Assembly: GCA_965222765.1 (NCBI GenBank)
Contig: CBDCVG010000075.1
Coordinates: 17,424 to 81,423, forward strand
Source: Caldora sp965222765
GTDB taxonomy: Bacteria; Cyanobacteriota; Cyanobacteriia; Cyanobacteriales; Coleofasciculaceae
Length of the DNA: 64,000 bases
Direction: 5' to 3'
This document shows, piece after piece, positions 22,469 through 31,815 of the stretch; position 1 is the first letter of the stretch; each line of letters opens with the position of its first letter. The position numbers and the translations under genes are program-made. The notes under the pieces were generated by a model that did no database searches, was not told the origin of the DNA, and saw only the letters and a program-made list of their open reading frames with translations.

Positions 22469-24319
22469 TTAGAAAGTAAACGTTGTTCTAACAGTACCAA
22501 TGAAAGTATCGTTGTTGTCGTTATTTTGGTTAGGATTCAGCAGCCAGATTAAACCAGGAGTGATGGAAATGTTCTTAGTTACCTGGTACTTGTAGAAAGC
22601 TTCAAAGTGATAGGCAAAATCTCGAGTTAAGCCTACGCGATTTCCCTGAGCTACAAGTCCCCGGAGGGTTGGTGCAGCACCGAAAAAGATGCCACCCAAG
22701 TTACCTTTTTTCCCTAAATCCGGTAAAGCTAAACCAGCAGCAAAGTTCCAAATATCTGCATCACCCACCTCAATCAGACGAGCATCAGTATAGCCAACCC
22801 AACCATTGAGAACAAGATTAGGGCTAAATGTCAAGGAAGTTTCAATACCATAGGAGTTACTAACCACTGGTGTACGCCCAAGTCCAGCAGCCGCCCAAGG
22901 GTTATTGGCGAAGAAAGTGCCAGTGCCACCGAAAACGAATCTATCTGTGGGATTGGTAGGAGCAATATTCCTGCCATCATAGGCATGAATGTAGGTTAGT
23001 CCAATTTTATACTTGTCACCCAGGACAACTTGAGCAATTCCTGAATAGTTACCATTAAATAAACCAGCTCCTGAGCTAGAATCTTCCGCTTCGTTGGCAA
23101 TGTAACCCAAGTCAACCCTGAGGTTATTAGTAGGTTTAATCGCGATCGCCGCACCAGCGCCAAAAGGTCCGATACGATAGATGGGGTTACGCTCAGCAAA
23201 ACGGGAAATGGCATTTGAACCACCAGCACGTCCCTCAAAGAAGGGGTTCACAGTATCTGCGTAGTAGTGGTGCAGAGCATCATTAGCCAAAATTTGGACT
23301 CTTACTTTATCCCCGATAGGGAACATGTAGCGGAAAATATCGAGCTCGACATCATTACCTCTCGGTCCGTCGTAAGTGAAGCGTCCTTCTTGAGTACCTG
23401 TTAAGGGTGAGCCAGAACCAGCCAAGGCAGTAGGTAGAAGAGGAGGCACATTACCCGCTTGCAGACGAGTTTGTAGGGTGTCCTTACCGGTAAAGCTAGT
23501 CAAGAAGTTAAGACGAGTGCGGTTTTGGAAAACCGTATTGACTTCGTCCTCAACATCATCTCCGAAGGCGTCGGAAACACTGAAGATTACTTCCCCTTTC
23601 AACTTAGTGGTGGTGGAAAATTGGTGATCTTCCAAAAACGCTACCCTGGCATCCAGATTATCTACCCGTGTTCCCAGCACCGCTAGTTCAGCATCGAACT
23701 GCTGAATCAGGGTTTCCAGTTTTTCTAAGTCCTCTACGGTGACAGTACCACCATCAATAATTAGTTGCTGAATAGTATCCAAACAAGCTCTTAAACCAGC
23801 AGCAAATTCGTACCGACTAGTAGGTCGATTACCCCGGAAGGTACTGTCAGGATATCCAACAAGACATTTATAATCCTCCACGAGCTCCCGTAGAGCGTCG
23901 TAGGCCCAATCTCCTGGAGAAACATCCAGTAGGTCGGTTACACTAGTAACTTGACCGAGGGAGCTAGCATCAGTTGCTAGTTGCTCGAACTCATTGAGGT
24001 TAGTCTCTAACTCAGTGAACTCTGAGACATTGTCAATCTTCTCAAGGTAATCGTTTTCTTGAGTTACCTCATCGCTGTAGAGAGTTGTTGATTCTGAGGC
24101 AGGGACAGTAGTCTCAGTAGTATCTACTGCTTGGGTAAGCAAATCTGAGGCTGGGATATCCTGTGGTGTCTGGATGTCCGCCGCTTTGGTAGCCAACTCC
24201 GAGGCAATTTCTTCACTAGGAAGAATTTCCTCAGCCGCAATTGCTGAAGTTGCCAGCAAAAGAGTTGCTCCAACAATTGCAGGGAAATTTAGTAAGGACA
24301 TCCAGGAAATTTTTGACAT
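22469..24319 (-). CDS. SLH-domain outer-membrane porin (iron-uptake porin type)
   Basis: The protein has 616 residues from ATG 24319 with GAGAGACGA upstream; the TTG two codons earlier is less likely. There is a Sec signal peptide (hydrophobic core about residues 10-28, ending AIAA). An SLH domain lies at about 135-195 (DVSPGDWAYDALRELVEDY, GYPDSTFRGNRPTSRYEFAAG) and should bind peptidoglycan-linked polymer. A short coiled coil follows (LEKLETLIQQFDAELAVLGTRVDNLDARV). The C-terminal 370 residues are a beta-barrel ending in Phe (TVRTTFTF), the usual outer-membrane signature. Cyanobacterial relatives (SomA/SomB type) are the main outer-membrane channels and take up inorganic ions including iron. 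Confidence 0.92.
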   Translation of the reverse strand: MSKISWMSLLNFPAIVGATLLLATSAIAAEEILPSEEIASELATKAADIQTPQDIPASDLLTQAVDTTETTVPASESTTLYSDEVTQENDYLEKIDNVSEFTELETNLNEFEQLATDASSLGQVTSVTDLLDVSPGDWAYDALRELVEDYKCLVGYPDSTFRGNRPTSRYEFAAGLRACLDTIQQLIIDGGTVTVEDLEKLETLIQQFDAELAVLGTRVDNLDARVAFLEDHQFSTTTKLKGEVIFSVSDAFGDDVEDEVNTVFQNRTRLNFLTSFTGKDTLQTRLQAGNVPPLLPTALAGSGSPLTGTQEGRFTYDGPRGNDVELDIFRYMFPIGDKVRVQILANDALHHYYADTVNPFFEGRAGGSNAISRFAERNPIYRIGPFGAGAAIAIKPTNNLRVDLGYIANEAEDSSSGAGLFNGNYSGIAQVVLGDKYKIGLTYIHAYDGRNIAPTNPTDRFVFGGTGTFFANNPWAAAGLGRTPVVSNSYGIETSLTFSPNLVLNGWVGYTDARLIEVGDADIWNFAAGLALPDLGKKGNLGGIFFGAAPTLRGLVAQGNRVGLTRDFAYHFEAFYKYQVTKNISITPGLIWLLNPNQNNDNNDTFIGTVRTTFTF

Positions 24320-24682
24320 TTTCAAATTCGTCTCTCACACCTAAATAATTGCTGCTCGGCTAAGCCGTAGTAAAATTCCCTAAGCATTTTTTGCTTTAGG
24401 GTATTTTTAATTATGCGTTATTAACATGCCTTTAGGTGGATTTTTTTTTTGCATCATTTGATACAAAAAAAATCATTTTATGTAGAAAAAGAATTACTTG
24501 GATTCATTATTTGCAAAAATTTGAGGATAATCCATACTCATTACTCTTGAGAAACACGCTCAAAGCTAATGGCTAATAGCTAATTTCTGAATAAACACCG
24601 AGTCTCCGAGTCAGGCAACAGGGCGCCGTCAGGCGTTCATTACTTCTTCGGTGACTAGATTTTAGGACGTTCCGTGAGCTTG
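24320..24682. other. Long AT-rich leader region of the porin gene
   Basis: This 363-base gap includes a hairpin (CCCTAAGCA and TGCTTTAGGG, 24379-24402) followed by ATTTTTAATT, and two homopolymer tracts (T10 and A8, 24440-24473). The hairpin may be a weak terminator on either strand or a leader structure of the porin mRNA. I see no gene. Confidence 0.4.
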
Positions 24683-25975
24683 TTAAACAGACCATTCCCT
24701 TAGAGCGATCGCGATTCCTTGCTTTAAGCTCGGTGACAGGTTATCATCTGCCCCATATTGCTCTAGTTTTTGATAAGCATCGGGAATGTTTCTGAGTGCT
24801 GCGATCACATGTAACCTTACAGTTAAATCTGGTTCCTCTAGCAGCTCAATCAGTACTTCTAAAGCTTGAGGTTCTCCTAGTTGTCCTAAAGACATTGCTA
24901 GAGCTTGTTTGAGACTAGGATGTTGTACTAAAGATTGTCCACTGTGGAGAAACTCAATTAGAATTTGAGTGGCTTGGGGTTTCAAACCTGGTAACTCCAC
25001 ACGTCCGAGTACAGTGATGATTTCTTGACAAACTTCCGGAGGAACCCAAACCAGTCCTTGCTGTAAATAGTCCAAGGCTACTGGTGTTTGAACCCAATTC
25101 AAAGCACGCACAAACTCTATTTTTAGAGAAATCGGGGTTGCTACTGACTTAAGTACCCGAAACAGAGCCTCAGCAGCCTCATCTGTACCCAAACGCCCCA
25201 AGGCAATAGCTGCTTGTTGGCAAACCTGTGGGTTAAAGTCATATAGTAGAGGCTTAAGGTATTCAACCACCTCCAATGCTGGCAAAGTACCTCCTCGTAA
25301 ACCCAAGCCAATCACTGCTTCTTTCCTCACTGCTGCAGCTGGATCTTGCAGTGCTTCTACAAGCACCGGCAGAATTTTGCGATCGCTAAAGCTAACTAAG
25401 GCTTCGATAGCGGTAGAGCGTATACTAGGAAGCGGGTCATGAACTACACTCATTAGAGGTGCGATCGTTTCCGGGCGTCGGATATGAGCAAGGGCTTGAA
25501 CTGCCAAATACTTTGATTCTTCCTCTGTTAGTAAACCACTCAAGGCTGTAATTGCTGAGCTACCAATATGACTGAGAGCTTGTGCCGCCATCTCAGCTAA
25601 GTCTTCATCCTCAGCAGATTCGAGCAGTTCAACTAAAGAGATCACCACTAGTGGATCATCAAATTCTCCCAGGATACGACTAGCAAACCAACGGACATCA
25701 AGATCAGCTTCTTCGTCTTCGATAATAGCAATCAAAGGTGCGATCGAGCGTTTCCCTAGTTTGGGAAACATCTTAGCCGCATCCCATTTCTCCTGAAAGT
25801 CCCCTGCCTCAATTACCTGCAAAGCTAGATGTAGAACTTGCTGGCAATCCAACTCTTGGAGAGGTTGTAAACTCTTACCATTTTTACTCAGAGGAAGCTG
25901 TTGTAAATGTTGATTGAGTAATGACCAATTTTCTTGCTGTGCAGCGATATGAGCTTGTTCTAGAGTATTTAACAT
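24683..25975 (-). CDS. HEAT-repeat (PBS-lyase-like) protein
   Basis: The protein has 430 residues made almost entirely of 30-residue HEAT repeats from about residue 60 on, for example DVRWFASRILGEFDDP, SIRSTAIEALVSFSDRK and AVRKEAVIGLGLRGG. Such arrays form right-handed superhelices that bind partners. Some cyanobacterial members (CpcE/CpcF type) attach bilins, but this protein has no phycobilisome neighbours and lacks what I would need to call it a lyase. It is probably a cytosolic scaffold. The ATG at 25975 fits. It is likely its own transcription unit. Confidence 0.85.
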   Translation of the reverse strand: MLNTLEQAHIAAQQENWSLLNQHLQQLPLSKNGKSLQPLQELDCQQVLHLALQVIEAGDFQEKWDAAKMFPKLGKRSIAPLIAIIEDEEADLDVRWFASRILGEFDDPLVVISLVELLESAEDEDLAEMAAQALSHIGSSAITALSGLLTEEESKYLAVQALAHIRRPETIAPLMSVVHDPLPSIRSTAIEALVSFSDRKILPVLVEALQDPAAAVRKEAVIGLGLRGGTLPALEVVEYLKPLLYDFNPQVCQQAAIALGRLGTDEAAEALFRVLKSVATPISLKIEFVRALNWVQTPVALDYLQQGLVWVPPEVCQEIITVLGRVELPGLKPQATQILIEFLHSGQSLVQHPSLKQALAMSLGQLGEPQALEVLIELLEEPDLTVRLHVIAALRNIPDAYQKLEQYGADDNLSPSLKQGIAIALREWSV

Positions 25976-26414
25976 CAGTTCAATTATTGCTTGTTTGTTA
26001 AGTCCAGAGTGGGAAATCGCTCACTTTTTCCAACAAATAACTCCAGTAAAAAATCAGTACATGTATTACATTTCAGTATTTTTATTGAACCTGAGCTTTC
26101 TTCCTTATCTAAGAATTCCCAAAATTTATCGATTAAGCAACTTAAAATGCATTAAAAGAATTGCTGTAATGCAAATATTACATCATGGCGTTTTGCAAAT
26201 TGAAAATTGGGAGTTGAGATTGAAGCATTCTTTAATAAAATGCAATAAAAGTTAATCTATTTTTGTAATAAAAGCTACTAGTAAAGGTATTGGGGTTATC
26301 TATAAAATATATATATTACCAATTCAATAAAGCTAGATTTTGTTGGTTATGCTCAGTGACAATGAACTAGACCAACTGAGAGTATTAAATCCTCATCGCC
26401 GAAGGCTTTTGTAA
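25976..26414. other. Gene-free AT-rich stretch
   Basis: This 439-base gap has a TTG frame (25995-26255) with no family resemblance, which I do not accept as a gene. A TATAAAATA box at about 26302 could be a -10 element for the small gene that follows. Confidence 0.35.
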
Positions 26415-26651
26415 ATGTATTCTACAATAGAAAAGCAATGCAGACATTACCCATATAAGGGTTTGTCGATTATTGTCTGCGAACAATCAGACTTACCAAA
26501 TGATCGCACCATTTACGCTGTTGCAGTTGAGATACCTTGGGCAAATAGCTTAATTACGGTTGGTGTCTTTGAAAGTTTTGTAATCGCTCAAGCTGAAACT
26601 TATAAACTGATAGATAGTTTGAAGGAAAATACTATGATAATTGATAATTGA
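26415..26651 (+). CDS. Small conserved-looking protein, unknown function
   Basis: The frame has 78 residues from the ATG at 26415. It has a compact alpha/beta pattern (YPYKGLSIIVCEQ, TIYAVAVEIPWANSLITVGVF, AQAETYKLIDSL) without a signal or membrane helix. Low-complexity DNA (TTGATAATTGATAATT) begins at its stop, so the last residues MIIDN come from that repeat. I do not recognise the family. Base use and secondary-structure pattern make it a plausible gene. Confidence 0.5.
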   Translation: MYSTIEKQCRHYPYKGLSIIVCEQSDLPNDRTIYAVAVEIPWANSLITVGVFESFVIAQAETYKLIDSLKENTMIIDN

Positions 26652-26722
26652 TAATTTCTCCCTTGTCTTCTTATCTCCCCCAGTTCCCCCAGCTTCCCCA
26701 GCTCCCTAGCTCCCCATCTTCT

Positions 26723-28039
26723 CTAAAGCGGACACCAAGTCCTCAGTACACGACCCGTTAGTTGTTGCTCTAACCAAGGGGTGTTGGCAGAGTGAGATTT
26801 TAGGGTTTGTCTATCAACTTTCCAAGTCTTTTGTGGATCAAACAATACTAACTCAGCTGGTTGATTAGGAGCGATCGCAGCTGGGGTCTGTCCTAGACAA
26901 ATTGCTGAATTTGTGCTTAGGCTCTGCCACAATTCTAAGGCTGACCAATCCCCTTTTTCTACTAAATAGTGCCACAGTAGAGGTAGAGCTAGCTCCAAAC
27001 CAATTACTCCTGGTGGTGCTTGAGCAAAACTGACGGTTTTCTCTTCGTAGCTGTAGGGATTGTGATCAATCGCGATCGCGTCTAGAATTCCTTCTCTGAT
27101 ACCCTGAAGTAATGTCCTTTGGTCTGCTGGGTTCCCTAAAGGAGGTTCTAAACGTAAATTGGGGTGGTAACTAGATAAATGTTCCGTGTTGAGCAGCAGA
27201 TGCATCCAAGTAGTACTAGCAGTTACTGGTAATCCCCGTGCCTTGGCTGCCGCAATTAGTTGGACACTGCGACTAGTGGAAATGCGCATGAAATGTACTG
27301 GTGTACCAACGGCTGCCACTACTTCTAATAAGGCAGCAAGAGGAGCAGATTCAGCAACAGCAGGATTCCCCGACAAACCCAAGCGAATCGATTGTATTCC
27401 TTCTCTGATTACTCCTTCACCAGCTAGCTGAGAGTCATAAGGCATAAGCACCACTGGTTTACCTAAAGGCTGTAGGTATTCCAATAACCGTCGAACTAGA
27501 GCTAGATTGGATAGAGGCAGTCCATCTGTAAAACCTATTACCCCTGCTGCTGCTAATTCAGATAATTCTGTCATTTGTTCCCCTTTTGCACCCTGAGTTA
27601 AGGCACCCCAATAACTTAGAAGAGGGGGAGATAGAGGAAGGGTGAAAGATGTACATTTATCCTTTTCCCAATCTTCCTGTGTTTTAACTGCTTGCTGCTT
27701 TTGATTTAATAGAGCCAAACCAGTGAGATTATCCAGAGGTGGTAGAGTGTCTGGCAAGATTGACAGCCGAGTAAAGCCTCCAGTTGCTGCTGCCCATAGA
27801 AGTGAGGATAGGGTTTCCCGGTGTTCATATCCTGGTTCTCCAGAGTGAGAGTACAAATCTACCAATCCTGGTCCTAAAATTAGTCCCTGGCAATTCCGCA
27901 CTGATGTATCGACTGGAAAATCAGAAATCTGAGTTTCAACTGCCTTAATCACACCAGATGCAATTAAAACATCTGCCAGTTGGTCAGTTTTTGAAACTGG
28001 GTCTACAATTCTGACTTGTTGAAGTAGTTCGCTATTCAT
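26723..28039 (-). CDS. Dihydroorotase-like amidohydrolase lacking the zinc His motif
   Basis: The protein has 438 residues and is clearly of the class I dihydroorotase fold (GLILGPGLVDLYSHSGEPG, GGFTRLSILPDT, LSYWGALTQGAKGEQM, DHNPYSYEEK, LELALPLL). Active enzymes carry HxHxR in the first motif; here it is YSHSG, so the first metal His and the substrate Arg are gone. Later metal His positions also differ (HFMRIST where I expect a second His). The Asp of IDHNP remains. I recall the same DLYSHSGEPG in other cyanobacterial proteins annotated as PyrC. They may be structural partners of aspartate transcarbamoylase, like the inactive PyrC' of pseudomonads, rather than enzymes. Confidence 0.85.
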   Translation of the reverse strand: MNSELLQQVRIVDPVSKTDQLADVLIASGVIKAVETQISDFPVDTSVRNCQGLILGPGLVDLYSHSGEPGYEHRETLSSLLWAAATGGFTRLSILPDTLPPLDNLTGLALLNQKQQAVKTQEDWEKDKCTSFTLPLSPPLLSYWGALTQGAKGEQMTELSELAAAGVIGFTDGLPLSNLALVRRLLEYLQPLGKPVVLMPYDSQLAGEGVIREGIQSIRLGLSGNPAVAESAPLAALLEVVAAVGTPVHFMRISTSRSVQLIAAAKARGLPVTASTTWMHLLLNTEHLSSYHPNLRLEPPLGNPADQRTLLQGIREGILDAIAIDHNPYSYEEKTVSFAQAPPGVIGLELALPLLWHYLVEKGDWSALELWQSLSTNSAICLGQTPAAIAPNQPAELVLFDPQKTWKVDRQTLKSHSANTPWLEQQLTGRVLRTWCPL

Positions 28040-28257
28040 ATAGATTAATACCTCCTAGCATATCACATCAATAGACATAACTATCAACAGGCGTAACTAG
28101 GAAGTATGAGGAAGACGGGTTAAGGCAAATGTATCTTAACCTTCTTTAATAACTCTAGCTAGAGAATAACTAAAGAGTCTTCTTGACTATAATTTTGAAT
28201 TTCCTTTACTCTTTACCCTTGAGCCTTTACCCTTCTTAAAAAATATAAATATTGCCT

Positions 28258-29514
28258 ATGGTATCTCTTGCTCGTAAAAACTTGATCGAAGATATTCCGC
28301 GCTTCCTCGTTGCTCAAGCAGGAATTATGTTTGCTGTGAGCCTGGTAACTCTACAAACAGGTATATTTAATGGCTTTACTCGCTCTACGGCTCAATTAAT
28401 TGATAACTCCGATGCCGACATTTGGGTTGCTTCCGACAAGCTAGTACAAGTTGAACTAACAGTACCACTGCCTGTAACCAACTTAACTCAAGCTCAAAAA
28501 GTAGAAGGGGTAGAGCGAGCAGAAGGATTGATTTTCAGCAATGCTTCCTGGCTTCCCCCTGAAGGAGACATAGCCCTAGTCAGGGTAGTTGGATTTGATC
28601 CGAATGGGCAATTGTTTACACCGAAAAATATTACTCAAGGGAGTGTCAATGCTCTCAAAGAGCCTTACTCTATCATGGTGGATACAACTAACCTAAAATC
28701 CCTGTATGTAAAGGGAATCGGTGATGCGGTTAAAGTTAACTCCTTGCCAGCCGAGTTAGTTGGCTTAACTAAAGGCAACAACTCCATTGTTTCCAATCCT
28801 TTTATGTTTACTTCCTTGGAAAATGCCAAGGCTTATTTAACTTCAGGTCAAACTTCTCATCTATCCTGTCAATTACCATCGGCAGGAAAAGAATTAGTGT
28901 GTACCAACACTTATCCAACTACTCCTGATAGAGAAACTAAGACTGAAACACCTACTGTACCTGATAAATTAGTTGCATCAGATCTAATTACTTATGTCTT
29001 GATTCGAGCCAAATCTGGGGAGGATATAGAGGTACTCAAGGAGAAACTAGAAACCGCTTTACCCAACACCCGTGCCTACACTCGTGCTGAGTTTACCAAG
29101 AAGAATCAACTTTTTTGGCAGAAACGAACGGGAGTTGGGTTTGTTTTAGGCTTAGGTGCTGCTGTAGGTGTAATGGTTGGCACAATTATTGTCGGTCAAA
29201 TTCTTTACTCTTCTGTATCTGATCATCTTAAGGAGTTTGGTACACTCAAAGCCATCGGTGCATCAAATGGGGTAATTTACGGTGTGATTATCGAACAAGC
29301 TCTTTGGATGTCAGTTCTGGGCTATATTCCTAGCATGGCACTCTGCTATGGTGTGGCATCTTGGGCATTCGCTACTCAAGGAATTCTAATTTTAATTACA
29401 CCAGTATCTGCGATCGCAATTTTGGGCTTAACAGTGATTATGTGTGTTGGTTCAGCTATTTTTGCTATTCAGAAGGTTACCCGCCTCGATCCAGCAATGG
29501 TATTCAAAGCCTGA
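28258..29514 (+). CDS. DevC-like ABC transporter permease (FtsX/MacB type)
   Basis: The protein has 418 residues from ATG 28258. A membrane helix at about 20-40 is followed by a large periplasmic domain (40-285) and three more helices at about 298-320, 345-368 and 378-402, the MacB_PCD/FtsX layout. The loop SVSDHLKEFGTLKAIGAS is typical of DevC proteins. In heterocyst formers, DevBCA exports envelope glycolipid through TolC. Here no DevA ATPase or DevB adaptor adjoins it, so its partners lie elsewhere, or it works with a different ATPase. The substrate is unknown. Confidence 0.85.
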   Translation: MVSLARKNLIEDIPRFLVAQAGIMFAVSLVTLQTGIFNGFTRSTAQLIDNSDADIWVASDKLVQVELTVPLPVTNLTQAQKVEGVERAEGLIFSNASWLPPEGDIALVRVVGFDPNGQLFTPKNITQGSVNALKEPYSIMVDTTNLKSLYVKGIGDAVKVNSLPAELVGLTKGNNSIVSNPFMFTSLENAKAYLTSGQTSHLSCQLPSAGKELVCTNTYPTTPDRETKTETPTVPDKLVASDLITYVLIRAKSGEDIEVLKEKLETALPNTRAYTRAEFTKKNQLFWQKRTGVGFVLGLGAAVGVMVGTIIVGQILYSSVSDHLKEFGTLKAIGASNGVIYGVIIEQALWMSVLGYIPSMALCYGVASWAFATQGILILITPVSAIAILGLTVIMCVGSAIFAIQKVTRLDPAMVFKA

Positions 29515-29559
29515 TGTTTAGGTTGTTTCCCAGCTACCATGTAGCTACATAGTAAATTT

Positions 29560-29637
29560 GTACTATTTAAGTAATTCTAGGCTAGAATAGTACGTATACA
29601 GTTGTAAACTTATTATCTTAACGTATTTAGTACTATT
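29560..29637. promoter_or_regulatory. Candidate operator of the toxin-antitoxin operon
   Basis: GTACTATT (29560-29567) and AATAGTAC (29586-29593) form an inverted repeat that encloses a second one, ATTCTA/TAGAAT (29574-29579 and 29583-29588). A third GTACTATT is at 29630-29637, 14 bases before the antitoxin ATG. Nested sites in front of a toxin-antitoxin operon suggest autorepression. Binding by the antitoxin is inferred. Confidence 0.5.
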
Positions 29638-29651
29638 GGCGGATATGAGCT

Positions 29652-30239
29652 ATGATCGATTGTCTCGATGCGGCTCGCTACTTTATTGTCAAAGCTTACA
29701 ATCAAGGTATGGAAGCCGAGATGACCAATATGAAGGTTCAAAAGCTTCTATATTATTCACAAAGCTTGCATTTGGCATTATACGATGAGCCATTGTTTGA
29801 AGAGGAAATCCAAGCATGGCGATACGGTCCTGTGTGTCCTCGTGCTTATAGGTATTACAATGAATTTGAAGCTGAACAATTACCTGTACCTGATCAGAAA
29901 TTGTTGTTACAGATTCCTCATGATCAGAAAACGCTTTTAGAGGAAGTTTGGGAATACTTTGGTGGTTACCATGCTTATTTACTTAGCGATATGACTCATG
30001 TGGAATTTCCTTGGAAGAAAGCTCGTAAAGGTTTGCCATCGGAAGCACGCTCAACTGAACCAATTCTTCTGGAAGATATGAAAGCATTAGGTTCTCAGAA
30101 ACTGGATGTCATAGAGCGTGACAATCCTGCTTATCAAACTGTGATGTCTAAAGTTTTGGAGAACGCTGTTAATTCGGAATCCTCAAATCGCATTGGTAAA
30201 GGAGAGGTGCGTGACTGGCTCAAATCCATTCTCGATTGA
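29652..30239 (+). CDS. Panacea-domain (SocA/GepA-like, DUF4065) antitoxin
   Basis: The protein has 195 residues. The N-terminal 110 match the Panacea domain: CLDAARYFIVKAYN, MTNMKVQKLLYYSQSLHLALY, EEIQAWRYGPVCPRAYRYY. This fold is a general antitoxin that pairs with many unrelated toxins. The C-terminal part (from about 130) carries a basic/acidic tail. The next gene overlaps it by 29 bases in another frame and encodes a RelE/ParE-type protein, so the pair should form a type II toxin-antitoxin unit, with this protein neutralising the toxin and probably repressing the operon. Confidence 0.88.
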   Translation: MIDCLDAARYFIVKAYNQGMEAEMTNMKVQKLLYYSQSLHLALYDEPLFEEEIQAWRYGPVCPRAYRYYNEFEAEQLPVPDQKLLLQIPHDQKTLLEEVWEYFGGYHAYLLSDMTHVEFPWKKARKGLPSEARSTEPILLEDMKALGSQKLDVIERDNPAYQTVMSKVLENAVNSESSNRIGKGEVRDWLKSILD

Positions 30240-30588
30240 GGCGTCTGATAATTTCAAGCGTTCTTTCAAAAAACTTGTAAAAAGGTATGGAACTGATTTT
30301 AGTGAGTTGATTGCAGAAGTACTGGAAGGTTTAATTGAAGAGCAGTATCCTAATAACTCCCGTAAAGAACCTTTGCCAGGGAAGATTCAGTTACCTGAAG
30401 AATGGACATTTCACAAATTGGAGCTTAGGATTTCCAAAGGGGCTTCAGGACAAATCAGATTGATATATTTGGTTAATGCAACTGCTTGCACAATCAAACT
30501 AGTTTGGATTTATAGTCATGAGCAGTTTACAAAACGTCCTGCTGACGCGGATCTTAAGAATGTTATCAAACAAATTATAGACTATTAG
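30211..30588 (+). CDS. ParE/RelE-superfamily toxin
   Basis: The protein has 125 residues from GTG 30211, which has AAAGGAGAGG five bases upstream inside the antitoxin gene; this decides the start. The pattern SDNFKRSFKKLVKRYG, PGKIQLPEEWTFHKLELRI, GQIRLIYLV and IKLVWIYSHEQFTKRP is that of RelE/ParE/HigB-like toxins, whose members cut mRNA at the ribosome or poison gyrase. Which of the two applies cannot be read here. Translational coupling to the antitoxin (overlap of 29 bases) should keep toxin output low. Confidence 0.8.
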   Translation: MTGSNPFSIEASDNFKRSFKKLVKRYGTDFSELIAEVLEGLIEEQYPNNSRKEPLPGKIQLPEEWTFHKLELRISKGASGQIRLIYLVNATACTIKLVWIYSHEQFTKRPADADLKNVIKQIIDY

Positions 30589-30787
30589 GCAAGTGATCGC
30601 ACTGGTGAGGCATTTCTGTACTTGATTAACTTCGATCTACTGTAACTTCAGTTTACTGCCTTCGCTGTGTAATATTACTGGTCTTCTTCTTTTCTTCCTT
30701 CGTGTTCTTAGTGACTTTGTGGTTCGTCTCATCAATTCCATGCATACAGACGACAATTCTTCTCCCTCGATTCTCAATTCCCGATTT

Positions 30788-31150
30788 TCAAGCTAAATTA
30801 GCTCTAGTGATATCAATAATGATTTTGCCCCCAAAGTCCGGGATAGGAGCGTTGGGTTTACATAATCGAACCCGAACTTGCTTGACTCCATCTAACTTGA
30901 GGATAGAATTAGCGATCGCAGTTGCTAATTTTTCTATCAAGGCATATTTTGAGTTTTTCACCAACTGCTTTACTGCCTCAATAGCACTGCGATAGTCAAG
31001 AGTATCGGTAATATCGTCACTCTCTCCTGGTGCTGATAAATCCCGCCAGATAGTCAGATCAACTTCAAACCACTGTCCTAACACTTGTTCTTCTGGCAAG
31101 TAGCCTGTGTAACCGTAGCAACGAATACCGTTGAGTCGAATGCAATCCAT
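30788..31150 (-). CDS. folB: Dihydroneopterin aldolase
   Basis: The protein has 120 residues, the family length. It starts MDCIRLNGIRCYGYTGYLPEE and has FEVDLTIW, DTLDYRSAIEAV, KYALIEKLATAIA (the catalytic Lys/Glu region) and RVRLCKPNAPIP. It turns 7,8-dihydroneopterin into 6-hydroxymethyl-dihydropterin and glycolaldehyde in folate synthesis. It is cytosolic and octameric in relatives. It is a lone gene here; other folate genes are not nearby. Confidence 0.93.
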   Translation of the reverse strand: MDCIRLNGIRCYGYTGYLPEEQVLGQWFEVDLTIWRDLSAPGESDDITDTLDYRSAIEAVKQLVKNSKYALIEKLATAIANSILKLDGVKQVRVRLCKPNAPIPDFGGKIIIDITRANLA

Positions 31151-31321
31151 TGAAGCTCTCTAACCTTGTCTTATATAGTCTATAGCAGAATGACACTTAG
31201 TTAAGCCTCAAACCCAAGCTCAGAGGTAAGGAAAATCTCTTTGAATTACTGGAAAAAATCAGCTTTTCTTTTTCTTTAGAGTTGCTCTCCAAGAAGGTTT
31301 AGCATCAGCGGTGGTAAGTGT

Positions 31322-31567
31322 GACTTACAGATTCCACAAATGATTGTCATGCGCGAGCCTATTCCAGATTTAGTTGCGCAAGAGTTTTTAAAGCACTTTC
31401 TGGCTACCTTTGCTGGTGGTTTACCTTTGTATCAAGCGGTACGGGAAGCACGGGAAAAGTTGCAAGGGTTGGAGAAATCGTTTCCCTGTGCCACTTGGTT
31501 ACCGGTCATTTGTCAGCATTCAGCAAAAGTTCCTCCCACTTGGCAGGAGTTTCTCGGTTTTGGGTAG
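31322..31567 (+). pseudogene. CHAT-domain protease remnant (C-terminal end)
   Basis: The frame reads DLQIPQMIVMREPIPDLVAQ, then LYQAVREAREKLQGLE and FPCATWLPVICQ. This is the extreme C-terminus of the CHAT (caspase HetF associated with TPR) domain. The catalytic His/Cys part is missing, and upstream bases carry stops and a likely frameshift (an EGLASA block at about 31273 is in a different frame). It is a dead fragment of a larger CHAT gene. Confidence 0.75.
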
Positions 31568-31815
31568 TTAACCTCTCGAGAAAAAAGGCAGGGGGCAGAA
31601 GGCAGGAGGCAGAAGGCGAGAGAGGAGGTTTGAATTTTGAATTCGCCGTGAGGCGCTCATTACTCATTTAGACATTGAGATGCTCCCGATTGACTGCTTG
31701 TCTGAAGCCATTGCAAAGTCTATTTTGTCAATAAATGCTGAGAAAGGTTAACATTAGTTAATACAAGATGTCTATTTTAAGGTACCCAAAGCCTAACTCT
31801 TAGGAGGAATAAGCG

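Noticed and set aside
24683..25975. HEAT protein as a phycobilin lyase
   Set aside because: No phycobilisome genes nearby and the repeats alone do not identify a lyase.
25995..26255. TTG-initiated plus-strand frame of 86 codons
   Set aside because: AT-rich gap sequence with no family resemblance and no ribosome binding site.
30189..30240. Frameshift joining the antitoxin and toxin frames
   Set aside because: The toxin has its own ribosome binding site and GTG start; a 29-base overlap is normal for coupled toxin-antitoxin genes.
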